Assembly (NCBI GenBank): GCA_963807305.1
Contig: CAWEBN010000008.1
Location: forward strand, 372,001-436,000
From: JAOPZW01 sp963807305
Lineage (GTDB): Bacteria; Actinomycetota; Thermoleophilia; Solirubrobacterales; Solirubrobacteraceae
Length of the DNA stretch: 64,000 nt
Reading direction: 5' to 3'
The stretch's first letter is position 1; every line of letters begins with the position of its first letter. The notes under the pieces were generated by a model. It searched no databases, was not told where the DNA came from, and was given only the letters and a program-made list of their open reading frames with translations. Position numbers and translations under genes: made by a program. Positions 41,880 through 50,903 of the stretch are shown here, piece by piece.

Positions 41880-44800
41880 ATGGACGACTCCATACCGCGC
41901 GTGTGTCTGCTGGGCGGGTTCTCGGTCGCGACCGAGGACGGCGTCGTCGAAGAGCGAGCGTGGCGCCTGCGCAAGGCCAAGGCGCTGGTCAAGCTCCTGG
42001 CCCTCGCCCCCGAGCGCCGGCTGCACCGCGAGCGCCTGGCCGACCTGCTGTGGCCCGACCGCGACGGCGACGCGGCGGCGAACAACCTCCACCAGGCGCT
42101 GCACGCCGCGCGGCGCGCGATCGGCGCCGACGCCCTGCGCCTCAACGACGGCGTGGTCGCCCTCGAGGCCCAGGTCGACGTCGACGCCTTCGAGGCCGCC
42201 GCCGCCCGGGCGCGGGCGACCCGCGACGCCGCCGCCTACGAGTCCGCGCTGGACCTCCACGCCGGCGAGCTGCTGCCCGAGGATCGCTACGAGCCGTGGG
42301 CCGACGCGCGCCGGGCCGCGCTGCTCGAGCTGCACGGTGCCCTGTGCATCGAGCTCGCCGACCTCTACGGCGATGACGCGCAGGCGGTCGCCGTGCTCCA
42401 GCGCGCGCTCGTCGTGGATCCGCTGGCCGAGCCCGCCCACCGGGCGCTCATGCGCCTCTACGCGGCCACCGGGCGCCGCCAGCAGGCGCTCGCGCAGTAC
42501 CAGCTCCTGCGCCAGCAGCTCGATGCGGAGCTGGCCGCCGAGCCCGACCCCGAGACGCGCGGCCTCTACCGCGAGCTGCTCGTCCCCGAGCCGGCCACCG
42601 AGACCAGCGGCAACCTCCCCCAGCCGCTGACCTCGTTCGTCGGCCGCGAGCGCGAGCGCGCCGAGATCGTGCGCCTGCTCGCCCGCGTGCGGCTGCTCAC
42701 GCTCATCGGCCCGGGCGGCTGCGGCAAGACGCGCCTGGCCATCGAGACGCTGGCGAGGATCGAGCCGGTCCCCGACGGCATCTGGTTCGTCGAGCTCGCG
42801 GGCCTCGCCGACGGCGGCCTGGTGGCGCAGGCCACGGCACTCGCCGCCGGCGTGCCGATCCCGGCGCAGCGCTCGGCGCAGGAGGCGCTCGCCGCCCACC
42901 TGGCCACGCGCGAGGCGATCATCGTGCTCGACAACTGCGAGCACGTCATCGACGCCTGCGCGCGCCTGGCCGAGGACCTGCTGCGGGCCGGCCCCGGCGT
43001 GCGCGTGCTGGCGACCAGCCGCGAGCCGCTGCACTGCGAGGGCGAGGTCGCCTGGCGCGTCCCGTCGCTGGCGGAGGCGAGCCGCCTGTTCGTCGAGCGC
43101 GCCGCGGCCGACCCGCAGTTCAGCCCGAACGCCGAGGACGAGGCGACCATCGACGAGATCTGCCGGCGGCTGGACGGCATGCCACTGGCCATCGAGCTGG
43201 CCGCGGCGCGCGTGGCGGCGCTGTCGCTCGACCAGATCGCGGCGCGGCTGGGCGACAGTCTCGACGTCCTCGCAGCCGGCAGCCGCACGGCGCGGACGCG
43301 CCAGCAGACCCTGCGCGCCACCATCGAGTGGAGCCACGACCTGCTCACGGGCGAGGAGCGCGTGCTCTTCCGGCGGCTGTCCGTGTTCGCCGGCGGCTTC
43401 ACCCTGGAGGCGGCCGAGGACGTGTGCGCCGGCGGCGCCATCGCCCGCCGCCAGATCGTCGACCTCCTGGCGCGACTGGTCGACAAGTCGCTCGTCAGCG
43501 TCACCGGACGGCGCTTCCGGCTGCTCGACACCATCCGCCAGTACGCGGCCGAGCGCCTGACCGCGGCCGCGGAGCACGACACCGTGGCCGTGCGCCACCT
43601 CGACTGGTGCCTGGCGCTGGCCCAGGAGCACGATCCGCTGTCGGCCGGCCCCCGCCGCTCGCTGCGCACGCTGGAGACCGAGCACGACAATCTGCGCGCG
43701 GGGCTGACCTTCGCCCTGCGGCGCGACCCCCAGGCCGCCCTGCGGCTGGCCACCTCGCTGTGGCGCTTCTGGCTGGACCGCGGGTACTTCGCCGAGGGCA
43801 GCCGCTGGCTGGAGGCGACGCTGGTCGCTGCTCCCGAGCGCACCGCGCTGCGCGTGGAGGCGCTGCTGGCGAGCACCGGGCTGTCGCTGCGCAGCGGCAA
43901 CTCGACCGCATATCTGGACCGGGTGCAGTCGGCGGTCGCCGACTACCGCGAGCTCGGCGACGAGCACGCGACGGTCGCGGCCCTCTACCAGCACGCGATG
44001 CTGGAGCAGTCGGTCAGCAACACCGCGCGGGCCGACGCCCTGTTCGCCGACGCGGTCGCCCTCGCGCGCCGGCTGGGCGACCGGCGACTGCTGGCGGCGG
44101 CCATCCACGCTTCGGCCATGACGCCGTGGTACCGCTCCGATCGCGAGCAGGCGCGCGCATCGATCTCCGAGGCCCTCGCGATCCTCGAAGGCCTGCCCGA
44201 CGACGAGACGCCCTTCTTCGAGGTCGTGACCTTCGGGCTGTGCCTGCTGGATGACGGGCCGCAGGGTCGCCCGCGCCTGCACCTGGAGGAGACGATCTTC
44301 GCCTTCCATCGCTTCGCCCGCGCCCAGGGGATCGGCTACGCCCTCAACAACCTGGCGTGGACGGCGCGCGCGTCGGGCGACATGGCCCGGCCCGCGGGGG
44401 CGCTCGACGAGGCCCTGGAGCGCTTCCGCGCGATCGAGGATCGACGCGGGGAGGCCATGACCCTCAACCACATGGGCAGCCTCGCGCGCACGGTGGGCGA
44501 CCTCGATGCCGGCCGCGCCCACCTGCGTGCGGCGCTCGACCTGCGCCGCGAGCTCGGTGAGAAGCGCGCGATCCTCATGAGCACGATGTCGCTCGGGGTG
44601 CTCGAGGTGAGCCTCGGCGACGTGCCGCAGGGCCGCGAGCTCCTGGCCGAGGCGTTCGCCCGCGCATCGGCCGTCGACGACAGGCCGGCGATGGCCGGCG
44701 TCCGCACGAACGCGGGGCTGGCCGAGGAGCGCCGCGGCGAGCTCGAGCGCGCCGAGCCGCTCCTGGACGCCGGGCGCGAGCTGTGGAGCGTGCAGCTCCT

Positions 44801-44987
44801 GCGCCGCTTCGAGGGCTGGGCGCAGATCGCGCTCTCGGATGTGCGCGAGCAACTCGGCGACGGGCCGGGCGCCCAGCGGGCGCTCGATGCCGCCCGGGAG
44901 CTCCTCCTCGACAGCGAGGACGCTGCGGCCGAGCGCTATCTCGCGACAAAGGCGCCGCTAAGCGAGTGCAAAGACGCCAAGACGTAG
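41880..44987 (+). CDS. AfsR-like transcriptional regulator (wHTH-BTAD-ATPase-TPR)
   Basis: 1035 residues. Residues about 7-95 form an OmpR-like winged helix (RKAKALVKLLALAPERRLHR, LADLLWPDRDGDAAANNLHQ), about 100-240 a bacterial transcriptional activation domain, and about 250-550 a STAND-type ATPase with Walker A GPGGCGKT (277-284) and LDNCEHVIDACARLAEDLL. The rest is TPR-like helical repeats. The ATR-type C-terminus suggests ligand- or partner-sensing. It lies 31 bases after the SBP56 pair and 34 before the flavoprotein, so one of these is a likely target. Confidence 0.9.
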   Translation: MDDSIPRVCLLGGFSVATEDGVVEERAWRLRKAKALVKLLALAPERRLHRERLADLLWPDRDGDAAANNLHQALHAARRAIGADALRLNDGVVALEAQVDVDAFEAAAARARATRDAAAYESALDLHAGELLPEDRYEPWADARRAALLELHGALCIELADLYGDDAQAVAVLQRALVVDPLAEPAHRALMRLYAATGRRQQALAQYQLLRQQLDAELAAEPDPETRGLYRELLVPEPATETSGNLPQPLTSFVGRERERAEIVRLLARVRLLTLIGPGGCGKTRLAIETLARIEPVPDGIWFVELAGLADGGLVAQATALAAGVPIPAQRSAQEALAAHLATREAIIVLDNCEHVIDACARLAEDLLRAGPGVRVLATSREPLHCEGEVAWRVPSLAEASRLFVERAAADPQFSPNAEDEATIDEICRRLDGMPLAIELAAARVAALSLDQIAARLGDSLDVLAAGSRTARTRQQTLRATIEWSHDLLTGEERVLFRRLSVFAGGFTLEAAEDVCAGGAIARRQIVDLLARLVDKSLVSVTGRRFRLLDTIRQYAAERLTAAAEHDTVAVRHLDWCLALAQEHDPLSAGPRRSLRTLETEHDNLRAGLTFALRRDPQAALRLATSLWRFWLDRGYFAEGSRWLEATLVAAPERTALRVEALLASTGLSLRSGNSTAYLDRVQSAVADYRELGDEHATVAALYQHAMLEQSVSNTARADALFADAVALARRLGDRRLLAAAIHASAMTPWYRSDREQARASISEALAILEGLPDDETPFFEVVTFGLCLLDDGPQGRPRLHLEETIFAFHRFARAQGIGYALNNLAWTARASGDMARPAGALDEALERFRAIEDRRGEAMTLNHMGSLARTVGDLDAGRAHLRAALDLRRELGEKRAILMSTMSLGVLEVSLGDVPQGRELLAEAFARASAVDDRPAMAGVRTNAGLAEERRGELERAEPLLDAGRELWSVQLLRRFEGWAQIALSDVREQLGDGPGAQRALDAARELLLDSEDAAAERYLATKAPLSECKDAKT

Positions 44988-45021
44988 CTTGCGCGACGCA
45001 CCCCACCTTCAGGAGAACGAT

Positions 45022-46422
45022 ATGACGACCATTCCCACGCTGGCCGGCGGCGAGATCGCCGAGCTGCGCGAGGCCGTCCGGGGCACTGTCTTCGCCCCGA
45101 GCGACGAGGGCTACGACGACGCCCGCAAGATCTGGAACGCGATGTTCGACGACGTCCACCCCGCGCTCGTCGTCCGCTGCGCCGGCACGGCCGACGTCAT
45201 GCGGGCCATCGAGTTCGCCCGCAGCGAGGGGCTCGAGATCGCCGTCCGCGGCGGATCGCACTCGATCCCCGGCTTCTCCACCACCGAGGGCATCGTCATC
45301 GACCTCTCGATGATGAAGGGCGCCCGCGTCGATCCCGGCACGCGCCGCGTCGTCGCCGAGCCCGGCCTGCTGTGGAAGGACCTCGACGCCGAGACGCAGG
45401 CCTTCGGGCTTGCGGCCACCGGCGGCCTTGTCTCCACCACCGGCGTCTCGGGCTTCACCCTGGGCGGCGGCATCGGCTGGCTCGTGCGCAAGCAGGGCCT
45501 GGCCTGCGACCACCTCGTGAGCGCCGACGTCGTGACCGCCGACGGGCGGCTCGTGCGCGCGGGCGCCGACGGCGACCCCGAGCTCCTCTGGGGGCTGCGC
45601 GGTGGCGGCGGCAACTTCGGCGTCGTCACCGCGCTGGAGCTCGAGCTCCAGCCGGTGGGCCCGATGGTCTACGGCGGCATCATGGTCTTCGCCGGCGAGC
45701 GCGCGGCCGACGTGGCCTCGTTCTACGCCGATTGGACCGCGGGCGGCGTGCCCGACGAGCTCTCGATGATCCTCAATCTGACGACGGCGCCGCCGGCACC
45801 GTTCCTGCCGGAGTCGATCCATGGCAAGCCGGTCGCGATCGTCGCCGCCTGCTACGCCGGCCCGGCCGACGAGGGCGAGCGCGCGCTGGCGCCCGTCCGC
45901 GCCCTGGGCGACCCGGTGGCAGACCTCCTGCAGCCGCTGCCCTACACCGCGATGCAGCAGCTGCTCGACCCGCTGTGGGGCCGCGGCGCCCGCAACCACA
46001 TGAAGGCCGGCTACCTGGGCGACCTCGGCTCCGGCGCCATCGACGCCCTGCTGCGCGGCTGGGAGGCGAAGCCCTCGCCGATGAGCGAGCTGCACGTGCA
46101 CCACATGGGCGGCGCGGCCTCCCGCGTGGCGCCCGACAGCTCCGCCTTCCCGCATCGCGGCGCGCCGTACGTGGCCAACTTCATCTCGCGCTGGACCGAC
46201 CCCGAGACCGACGACGAGCAGATCGGGTGGGGCCGTGACGTCTACTCCTCACTCAGCGAGCACACCACCGGCGGCGCCTACATCAACTTCCTCTCAGACG
46301 AGGGCCACGACCGCGTCCGGGCGGCCTACGGCGACGACGCCTACGGCCGGCTGCAGGCGCTCAAGCGCAACTACGACCCCGACAATGCCTTCCACCGCAA
46401 CCAGAACATCGTGCCCGCTTAG
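45022..46422 (+). CDS. FAD-linked oxidoreductase, berberine-bridge-enzyme-like
   Basis: 466 residues from ATG 45022, with AGGAGA 5 bases upstream. The FAD domain has the covalent-flavin H80 in VRGGSHSIPGF, GGLVSTTGVSGFTLGGGIGW and RGGGGNFGVVTALELEL. The second covalent cysteine of bicovalent BBE enzymes is replaced (TTGVSG), so flavin attachment would be mono-covalent. The C-terminal BBE motif NYDPDNAFHRNQNI is present. It oxidises an alcohol or amine group on an unknown small molecule, and is probably controlled by the AfsR-like gene just upstream. Confidence 0.92.
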   Translation: MTTIPTLAGGEIAELREAVRGTVFAPSDEGYDDARKIWNAMFDDVHPALVVRCAGTADVMRAIEFARSEGLEIAVRGGSHSIPGFSTTEGIVIDLSMMKGARVDPGTRRVVAEPGLLWKDLDAETQAFGLAATGGLVSTTGVSGFTLGGGIGWLVRKQGLACDHLVSADVVTADGRLVRAGADGDPELLWGLRGGGGNFGVVTALELELQPVGPMVYGGIMVFAGERAADVASFYADWTAGGVPDELSMILNLTTAPPAPFLPESIHGKPVAIVAACYAGPADEGERALAPVRALGDPVADLLQPLPYTAMQQLLDPLWGRGARNHMKAGYLGDLGSGAIDALLRGWEAKPSPMSELHVHHMGGAASRVAPDSSAFPHRGAPYVANFISRWTDPETDDEQIGWGRDVYSSLSEHTTGGAYINFLSDEGHDRVRAAYGDDAYGRLQALKRNYDPDNAFHRNQNIVPA

Positions 46423-47723
46423 CCCGCGTTCGCTTTAGCGGCTGCGCGATAGCGGTCGACGACCCGCTCGCACCCGCGCAGGTGCGGGCGGTGCAGGCCG
46501 ACGAAGACCGTGTCGCGGCCGGGGCCGCAGTCGACCGTCGCCCGCGCGCGGGCCAGGGCGTAGACGATGTCGTCACCCGTCCCGGCCCGCACGCCGTTGG
46601 AGCGCCGGCCGCGCAGGCGGATCTCGTCGTCGCCCGGGCCGCCGATGAGGACGTTGGAGCGCTCGCCGCCCTGCAGGAAGTCGTCGCCGGCGCCGCCGTC
46701 CATCGTGTTGCGGCCACGGCCGCCGTAGATGACGTCGTCACCGGGGCCGCCCGCGAGGCGGTCGGTGGCGCGCACCCCGCCGTCGGTGTGCAGGCGGTCG
46801 CCCCAGATGATGTCGTCGCCCGCCCCGCCGGAGATCACATCCGAGCCATGGGCACCCAGCAGCGTGTCGTCGCGCTCGGTGCCGGCCTCGCTGGCGCCGC
46901 CCGCCGGCCCGATCCAGGTGATCCCGGTCGACGCATCGGGCACCGGTGCGGCCTCGATCACGTTCTCGCAGCTCTCGAAGGCGCCGGCGCGCAGGCTCTG
47001 TGCGTTGGAGACGCCGCCCGGCTGGTCGTAGGGGTTCATGACCAGCGTGTCGTTGCCCGGGCCGCAATCGACCCAGTCGACGGCGGTTCCGTTGTTGACG
47101 TAGACGATGTCGTCACCGTCGCCCGCGCTGATGTCGTCGGCGCCCGAGTCGGAGTAGATCACGTCGTTGCCCGCCCCGGCGTCGACCTGGTCGGGGCCGG
47201 AGCCGGCGTGGATGAGATCGTCGCCGTCGCCGCCGGTGATGGCGTCGGGCGCCGGGCCGCCGTCGAGGAGATCGTTGCCGGCGCCGCCGGCGAGCCGATC
47301 GTGGCCGAAGCCGCCGTACTCGCGGTCCGTGCCGTCGCTGCCCTCGAGGCGGTCGTCGCCCGAGTCGCCGACCAGCTCGTCGCCGCCGCCCTCGCCGCGC
47401 AGCAGGTCGGGGCCGGTGCCGCCGTCGAGCCGATCGGGCCCCAGGCCACCGGTGAGGTGATCGGCGCCCTCGAGCCCGTTGAGCATCCCGCCCTGCGCCG
47501 AGTGCACGCGCAGGCGGTCGGGGCCGGGCACGCCGAGCACCGCGGCGCCGGCGGGCGCCTCCGGAGCCGGCAGCTCGGGCGCCAGCGGCAGGCCGGCGAC
47601 CGAGGGCACGGAGGGAAGCGGCGTCATGCCCGGCACCCCGCTGGGCCCGGCCGCGGCGGCGGGCGCGGCGGCGAGGAGCGCGAGGCACGAGACGGCGACG
47701 GCGAGGCGGGCGGCACGCTCCAC
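46419..47723 (-). CDS. secreted calcium-binding RTX-type repeat protein
   Basis: 434 residues from GTG 47723. A Sec signal (LAVAVSCLALLAAAPAAAAG) and a proline-rich linker are followed by about 15 glycine/aspartate nonapeptide repeats, for example GGLGPDRLDGGTGPDLLRGE and GGAGDDIIWGD, interrupted near residues 225-265 by a cysteine-bearing non-repeat segment. Such repeats form calcium-bound beta-rolls. Unlike classical RTX proteins it is Sec-exported and has no C-terminal type I secretion signal. It overlaps the convergent flavoprotein stop by 4 bases. The 149 bases upstream contain only a small CCCGG/CCGGG hairpin. Confidence 0.88.
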   Translation of the reverse strand: MERAARLAVAVSCLALLAAAPAAAAGPSGVPGMTPLPSVPSVAGLPLAPELPAPEAPAGAAVLGVPGPDRLRVHSAQGGMLNGLEGADHLTGGLGPDRLDGGTGPDLLRGEGGGDELVGDSGDDRLEGSDGTDREYGGFGHDRLAGGAGNDLLDGGPAPDAITGGDGDDLIHAGSGPDQVDAGAGNDVIYSDSGADDISAGDGDDIVYVNNGTAVDWVDCGPGNDTLVMNPYDQPGGVSNAQSLRAGAFESCENVIEAAPVPDASTGITWIGPAGGASEAGTERDDTLLGAHGSDVISGGAGDDIIWGDRLHTDGGVRATDRLAGGPGDDVIYGGRGRNTMDGGAGDDFLQGGERSNVLIGGPGDDEIRLRGRRSNGVRAGTGDDIVYALARARATVDCGPGRDTVFVGLHRPHLRGCERVVDRYRAAAKANAG

Positions 47724-47872
47724 GCCCGCGGTCGTCGGCGCGCGTTATGGCGCCTTGAACCGCGGTGGACGACTGCCCTAGCTGCTCCCGGTAGCTCGCC
47801 GGGCTCGGACTCGGTCGTCCCTTGTCATAGCAGGGCAGGACCGACGTTCGGCGCCCTGGGGCGACGGGTCGG

Positions 47873-49048
47873 CTAGGAGCCGAGGACGGCGGCGAGCCGC
47901 CGCTCGAGCGCCGCGCCCACGGCCTCGCGCACGGGACCGGCCTCGAGGCGCTCGACGAGCGCCTGCAGGAAGCCCTCGATGACCAGCCGCTGCGCGGCCG
48001 CCTCGGGCAGGCCGTGCGTGCGCAGGTAGAAGAGCTGGTCGCGGTCGATCTGCGCGATGGCCGCCGCGTGCGTGCAGCGCACGTCGTCGGCCAGGATCTC
48101 GAGTCCCGGGATCGCGTCGGCGTGCGCGCGCTTGGAGAGCAGCAGGTTGCGCGACTCCTGGAAGGCGTCCGTGCGCTGGGCGCCCTTGTCGACCTGGATC
48201 ATCCCGCGCCACACCGCGCTCGAGCGGTCGGCGAGGATGCCGCGGAAGGCGAGGTCGCTCGTGGTGTCGGGCGCCGCGTGCTCCTGGAGCGTGTCGAAGT
48301 CGATGTGCTGGCGCCCGCGCGTGGCGTACGCGCCGGTGACGCTGCCGTGGGCGCCGGCGCCCGCGAGCTGGGTCTCCTGGAAGACCTTGCCGTTGGCCGA
48401 GCCGAAGCCGAGCGTGATCCAGTCCAGGGACGCGTCGCGGCCGACCGTGGCCCGCTGCGTCCCGAAGACCCACGAGGTCTCCTCGAGGTCCTGCAGGTCG
48501 ACGAGGCGCAGGCGCGCGTTCTGGCCGACCACGAGCTCGACGACGCCGTTGACCAGGCCGTCGGCGGCCGAGCTCGACTCATGCCACACCGAGGCCTGGG
48601 CGTCCTCCTCGAGCACCACGAGCAGCCGCCAGTGCAGCGCGGTGCCGGCCTGCTCGTGCGCGGTGGTGATGACGATCGGCTCGTCCACCGTCACGCCGCG
48701 CGGGACGTAGACGAAGGTGCCGTCGGTCCAGTGCGCATCGTTGCGCGCGACGAACGGGGTGTCGCCGGCGACGACCGAGCCCAGATGGCGCTCGACCAGC
48801 TCGGCGTGCTCCTCGGCGGCCTGCGCCAGCGGCATGACGATCGCGCCCTCGGGCGGCGTCTCGTCGAGCCCGAACGAGCTCGGCGCCGTGCCGCCCGGCG
48901 CGGCCGGGTACGCGTCGAGGTCGAGCTTGTCGATCGGCGTGAACTCCCACCCCGCGGTCCCGCGGAAGGTGGGCAGCTCGAGCTCCGCGATCCGGGCCCG
49001 CGCCGCCTCGCGGCGCGCGTCCAGGTTCGTGGCCGTGACCTCAGCCAA
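47873..49048 (-). CDS. sufD: Fe-S assembly protein SufD
   Basis: 391 residues from TTG 49048, overlapping sufB by 8 bases. SufD signatures include LGFGSANGKVFQETQLAGAG, HIDFDTLQEHAAPDTTSDLA, FRGILADRSSAVWRGMIQV and QESRNLLLSKRAHADAIPGL followed by DDVRCTHAAA. It forms the SufBC2D scaffold on which [Fe-S] clusters are built. It is last in the Rieske-sufB-sufD unit, separated from sufC, sufS and sufU by a TasA-type cluster. Confidence 0.95.
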   Translation of the reverse strand: MAEVTATNLDARREAARARIAELELPTFRGTAGWEFTPIDKLDLDAYPAAPGGTAPSSFGLDETPPEGAIVMPLAQAAEEHAELVERHLGSVVAGDTPFVARNDAHWTDGTFVYVPRGVTVDEPIVITTAHEQAGTALHWRLLVVLEEDAQASVWHESSSAADGLVNGVVELVVGQNARLRLVDLQDLEETSWVFGTQRATVGRDASLDWITLGFGSANGKVFQETQLAGAGAHGSVTGAYATRGRQHIDFDTLQEHAAPDTTSDLAFRGILADRSSAVWRGMIQVDKGAQRTDAFQESRNLLLSKRAHADAIPGLEILADDVRCTHAAAIAQIDRDQLFYLRTHGLPEAAAQRLVIEGFLQALVERLEAGPVREAVGAALERRLAAVLGS

Positions 49049-50489
49049 TCGAGCCCTCCATCTGCAGCTCGATCAGGCGGTTCATCTCGACCGCGTACTC
49101 CATCGGCAGCTCCTTGACGATCGGCTCGATGAAGCCGTTGACGATGAGCTTGCCGGCCTCCTCCTCGTTGATCCCGTGGGACATGAGGTAGAAGAGCTGC
49201 TCCTCGCCGACCTTGGAGACGGTCGCCTCGTGGCCGACGTCGACGTCGTCCTCGCCGATCCGGATGGTCGGGTAGGTGTCCGAGCGGCTGTCCTCGTCGA
49301 GCAGCAGCGCGTCACAGACGACCTTGGACTTCGAGCCGTGGGCACCCTTGGCGACCTCGAGCAGGCCGCGGTACGACGAGCGCCCGCCGTCCTTGGAGAT
49401 CGACTTGGCGAAGATGTTCGAGGTCGTGTTCGGCGCCGCGTGGACGATCTTGCCCCCCGCGTCCTGGTGCTGGCCCTTGCCGGCGAAGGCGATCGAGAGG
49501 ATCTCGCCGTGGGCGCGCTCGCCCATCAGGTAGACGCTGGGGTACTTCATGGTCAACTTGGAGCCGAGGTTGCAGTCGACCCACTCGACGGTGGCATCGG
49601 TCTCGGCCTTCGCCCGCTTGGTGACGAGGTTGAAGACGTTGTTGGACCAGTTCTGCACCGTCGTGTAGCGGATGCGGGCACCCGGCTTGGCGAACAGCTC
49701 GACGACGGCGGAGTGCAGCGAGTCCGAGCTGTAGGTCGGCGCCGTGCAGCCCTCGACGTAGTGCACGTAGGAACCCTCGTCGGCGATGATGATCGTCCGC
49801 TCGAACTGGCCCATGTTCTCCGTGTTGATGCGGAAGTAGGCCTGCAGCGGCATTTCGACGTGCACGCCCGGCGGAACGTAGACGAACGAGCCGCCCGACC
49901 ACACCGCGCTGTTGAGCGCCGCGAGCTTGTTGTCGTTGGGCGGGATCAGCGTGCCGATGTACTCGTGCACGAGGTCCTCGTGCTCGCGCAGCGCGGTGTC
50001 CATGTCCATGAACACGACGCCCTGCGCCTCGAGCTGCTCGTTGACCTGGTGGTAGACCGACTCGGACTCGTACTGGGCGCCGACGCCGGACAGGAACTTG
50101 CGCTCGGCCTCGGGGATCCCGAGGCGGTCGAAGGTCTTCTTGACGTCATCGGGGACGTCGTCCCACGAGCGCTCTGAGCGCTCGGAGGCGCGCACGAAGT
50201 AGTGGATGTCGTCGAAGTCGACCTCGGCGAGCATGGGCGAGCCCCACGTCGGCATCGGCCGCGCGAGGAAGTGGTCGAGCGACTTCAGGCGGAAGTCGCG
50301 CATCCACTGGGGCTCGTTCTTGAACTCCGAGATCTTGGCGACGAGCTCGCGGGTGAGGCCCTTGGGCGCCTTGAACAGGTAGTTCTCGGCGTCGTGGAAG
50401 CCATATCGCTCGGTGTAGTCGCCGCCGAGCGTGCGGAGGGCGACCTCCTCGGGCGTGAGCTGCTTGGTCGTCTCGGGCGTTGCGGCCAT
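49041..50489 (-). CDS. sufB: Fe-S assembly protein SufB
   Basis: 482 residues from ATG 50489. Clear SufB features: GGDYTERYGFHDAENYLFKA, VVFMDMDTALREHEDLVHEY, SGGSFVYVPPGVHVEMPLQA, GCTAPTYSSDSLHSAVVELF, SYRGLLEVAKGAHGSKSKVV and the C-terminal GHEATVSKVGEEQLFYLMSH. The scaffold cysteine in CDALLLDEDSRSDTYP is present. It is five bases after the Rieske gene and coupled to sufD, and acts in cytoplasmic iron-sulfur cluster assembly. Confidence 0.97.
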   Translation of the reverse strand: MAATPETTKQLTPEEVALRTLGGDYTERYGFHDAENYLFKAPKGLTRELVAKISEFKNEPQWMRDFRLKSLDHFLARPMPTWGSPMLAEVDFDDIHYFVRASERSERSWDDVPDDVKKTFDRLGIPEAERKFLSGVGAQYESESVYHQVNEQLEAQGVVFMDMDTALREHEDLVHEYIGTLIPPNDNKLAALNSAVWSGGSFVYVPPGVHVEMPLQAYFRINTENMGQFERTIIIADEGSYVHYVEGCTAPTYSSDSLHSAVVELFAKPGARIRYTTVQNWSNNVFNLVTKRAKAETDATVEWVDCNLGSKLTMKYPSVYLMGERAHGEILSIAFAGKGQHQDAGGKIVHAAPNTTSNIFAKSISKDGGRSSYRGLLEVAKGAHGSKSKVVCDALLLDEDSRSDTYPTIRIGEDDVDVGHEATVSKVGEEQLFYLMSHGINEEEAGKLIVNGFIEPIVKELPMEYAVEMNRLIELQMEGSIG

Positions 50490-50494
50490 GGTCT

Positions 50495-50815
50495 CTACTC
50501 CACCTCCACCTTGATGCAGTCGTGCTCGACGACGACGGGGAACGTGTCGACGGGGACGTACGCAGGCAGGGTCGTGGGCTTTCCGGTGTGCAGGTCGAAC
50601 AGCGAGCCGTGGCGCGGGCATTCGACGGTGCACGTCTCCGGATCGAACTCGCCTTCGGCCAGCGTGCCGTTGTCGTGCGAGCAGCGGTCTTCGATGGCGA
50701 GGATCTCGCCGTTGCAGTTGAAGACGCCGATCTCGAGGTCCTCCCATTCGACGATGCGGGCAGCGCCGGGCGGGAGCTCGGAGAGCGGGCAGACGTCGAT
50801 GAGAGCGCTGGTCAT
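50495..50815 (-). CDS. Rieske [2Fe-2S] ferredoxin in the SUF locus
   Basis: 106 residues from ATG 50815. The cluster ligands are C45 and H47 (RCSHDNG) and C66 and H69 (ECPRHG), giving the CxH...CxxH Rieske pattern. This small soluble ferredoxin is commonly embedded in actinobacterial suf operons, where it may supply electrons. It opens the sufBD unit. Its 88-base upstream region contains a GGCCCCG/CGGGGCC hairpin closing the previous unit, and CGGTA/TACCG and CCGTC/GACGG inverted repeats near the start. Confidence 0.93.
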   Translation of the reverse strand: MTSALIDVCPLSELPPGAARIVEWEDLEIGVFNCNGEILAIEDRCSHDNGTLAEGEFDPETCTVECPRHGSLFDLHTGKPTTLPAYVPVDTFPVVVEHDCIKVEVE

Positions 50816-50903
50816 GTGCAAAGGCGTGCGAAATCCGTCTTGGACGGTATGAATTGTACCGACAGAGCCAGCGGGGCCCCGGCGGGGCCGGATGACGCCG
50901 AGG

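Noticed and set aside
41838..44852. A 1004-codon open frame antisense to the AfsR-like regulator
   Set aside because: No family motifs, while the plus strand carries an unmistakable Walker A, BTAD and TPR protein.
46419..47723. Type I secreted RTX toxin
   Set aside because: It has a Sec signal peptide, no C-terminal secretion signal and no adjacent HlyB/HlyD genes. A structural or surface calcium-binding protein is more likely.
47724..47872. Possible small gene or riboswitch between sufD and the calcium-repeat gene
   Set aside because: No open frame with a start site and family-like composition, and only a weak 5-bp hairpin. It is most simply the promoter region of the calcium-repeat gene.
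50495..50815. Ferredoxin subunit of an aromatic-ring dioxygenase
   Set aside because: No oxygenase subunits are nearby and it opens the sufBD unit, which is the standard place for the SUF-associated Rieske protein.
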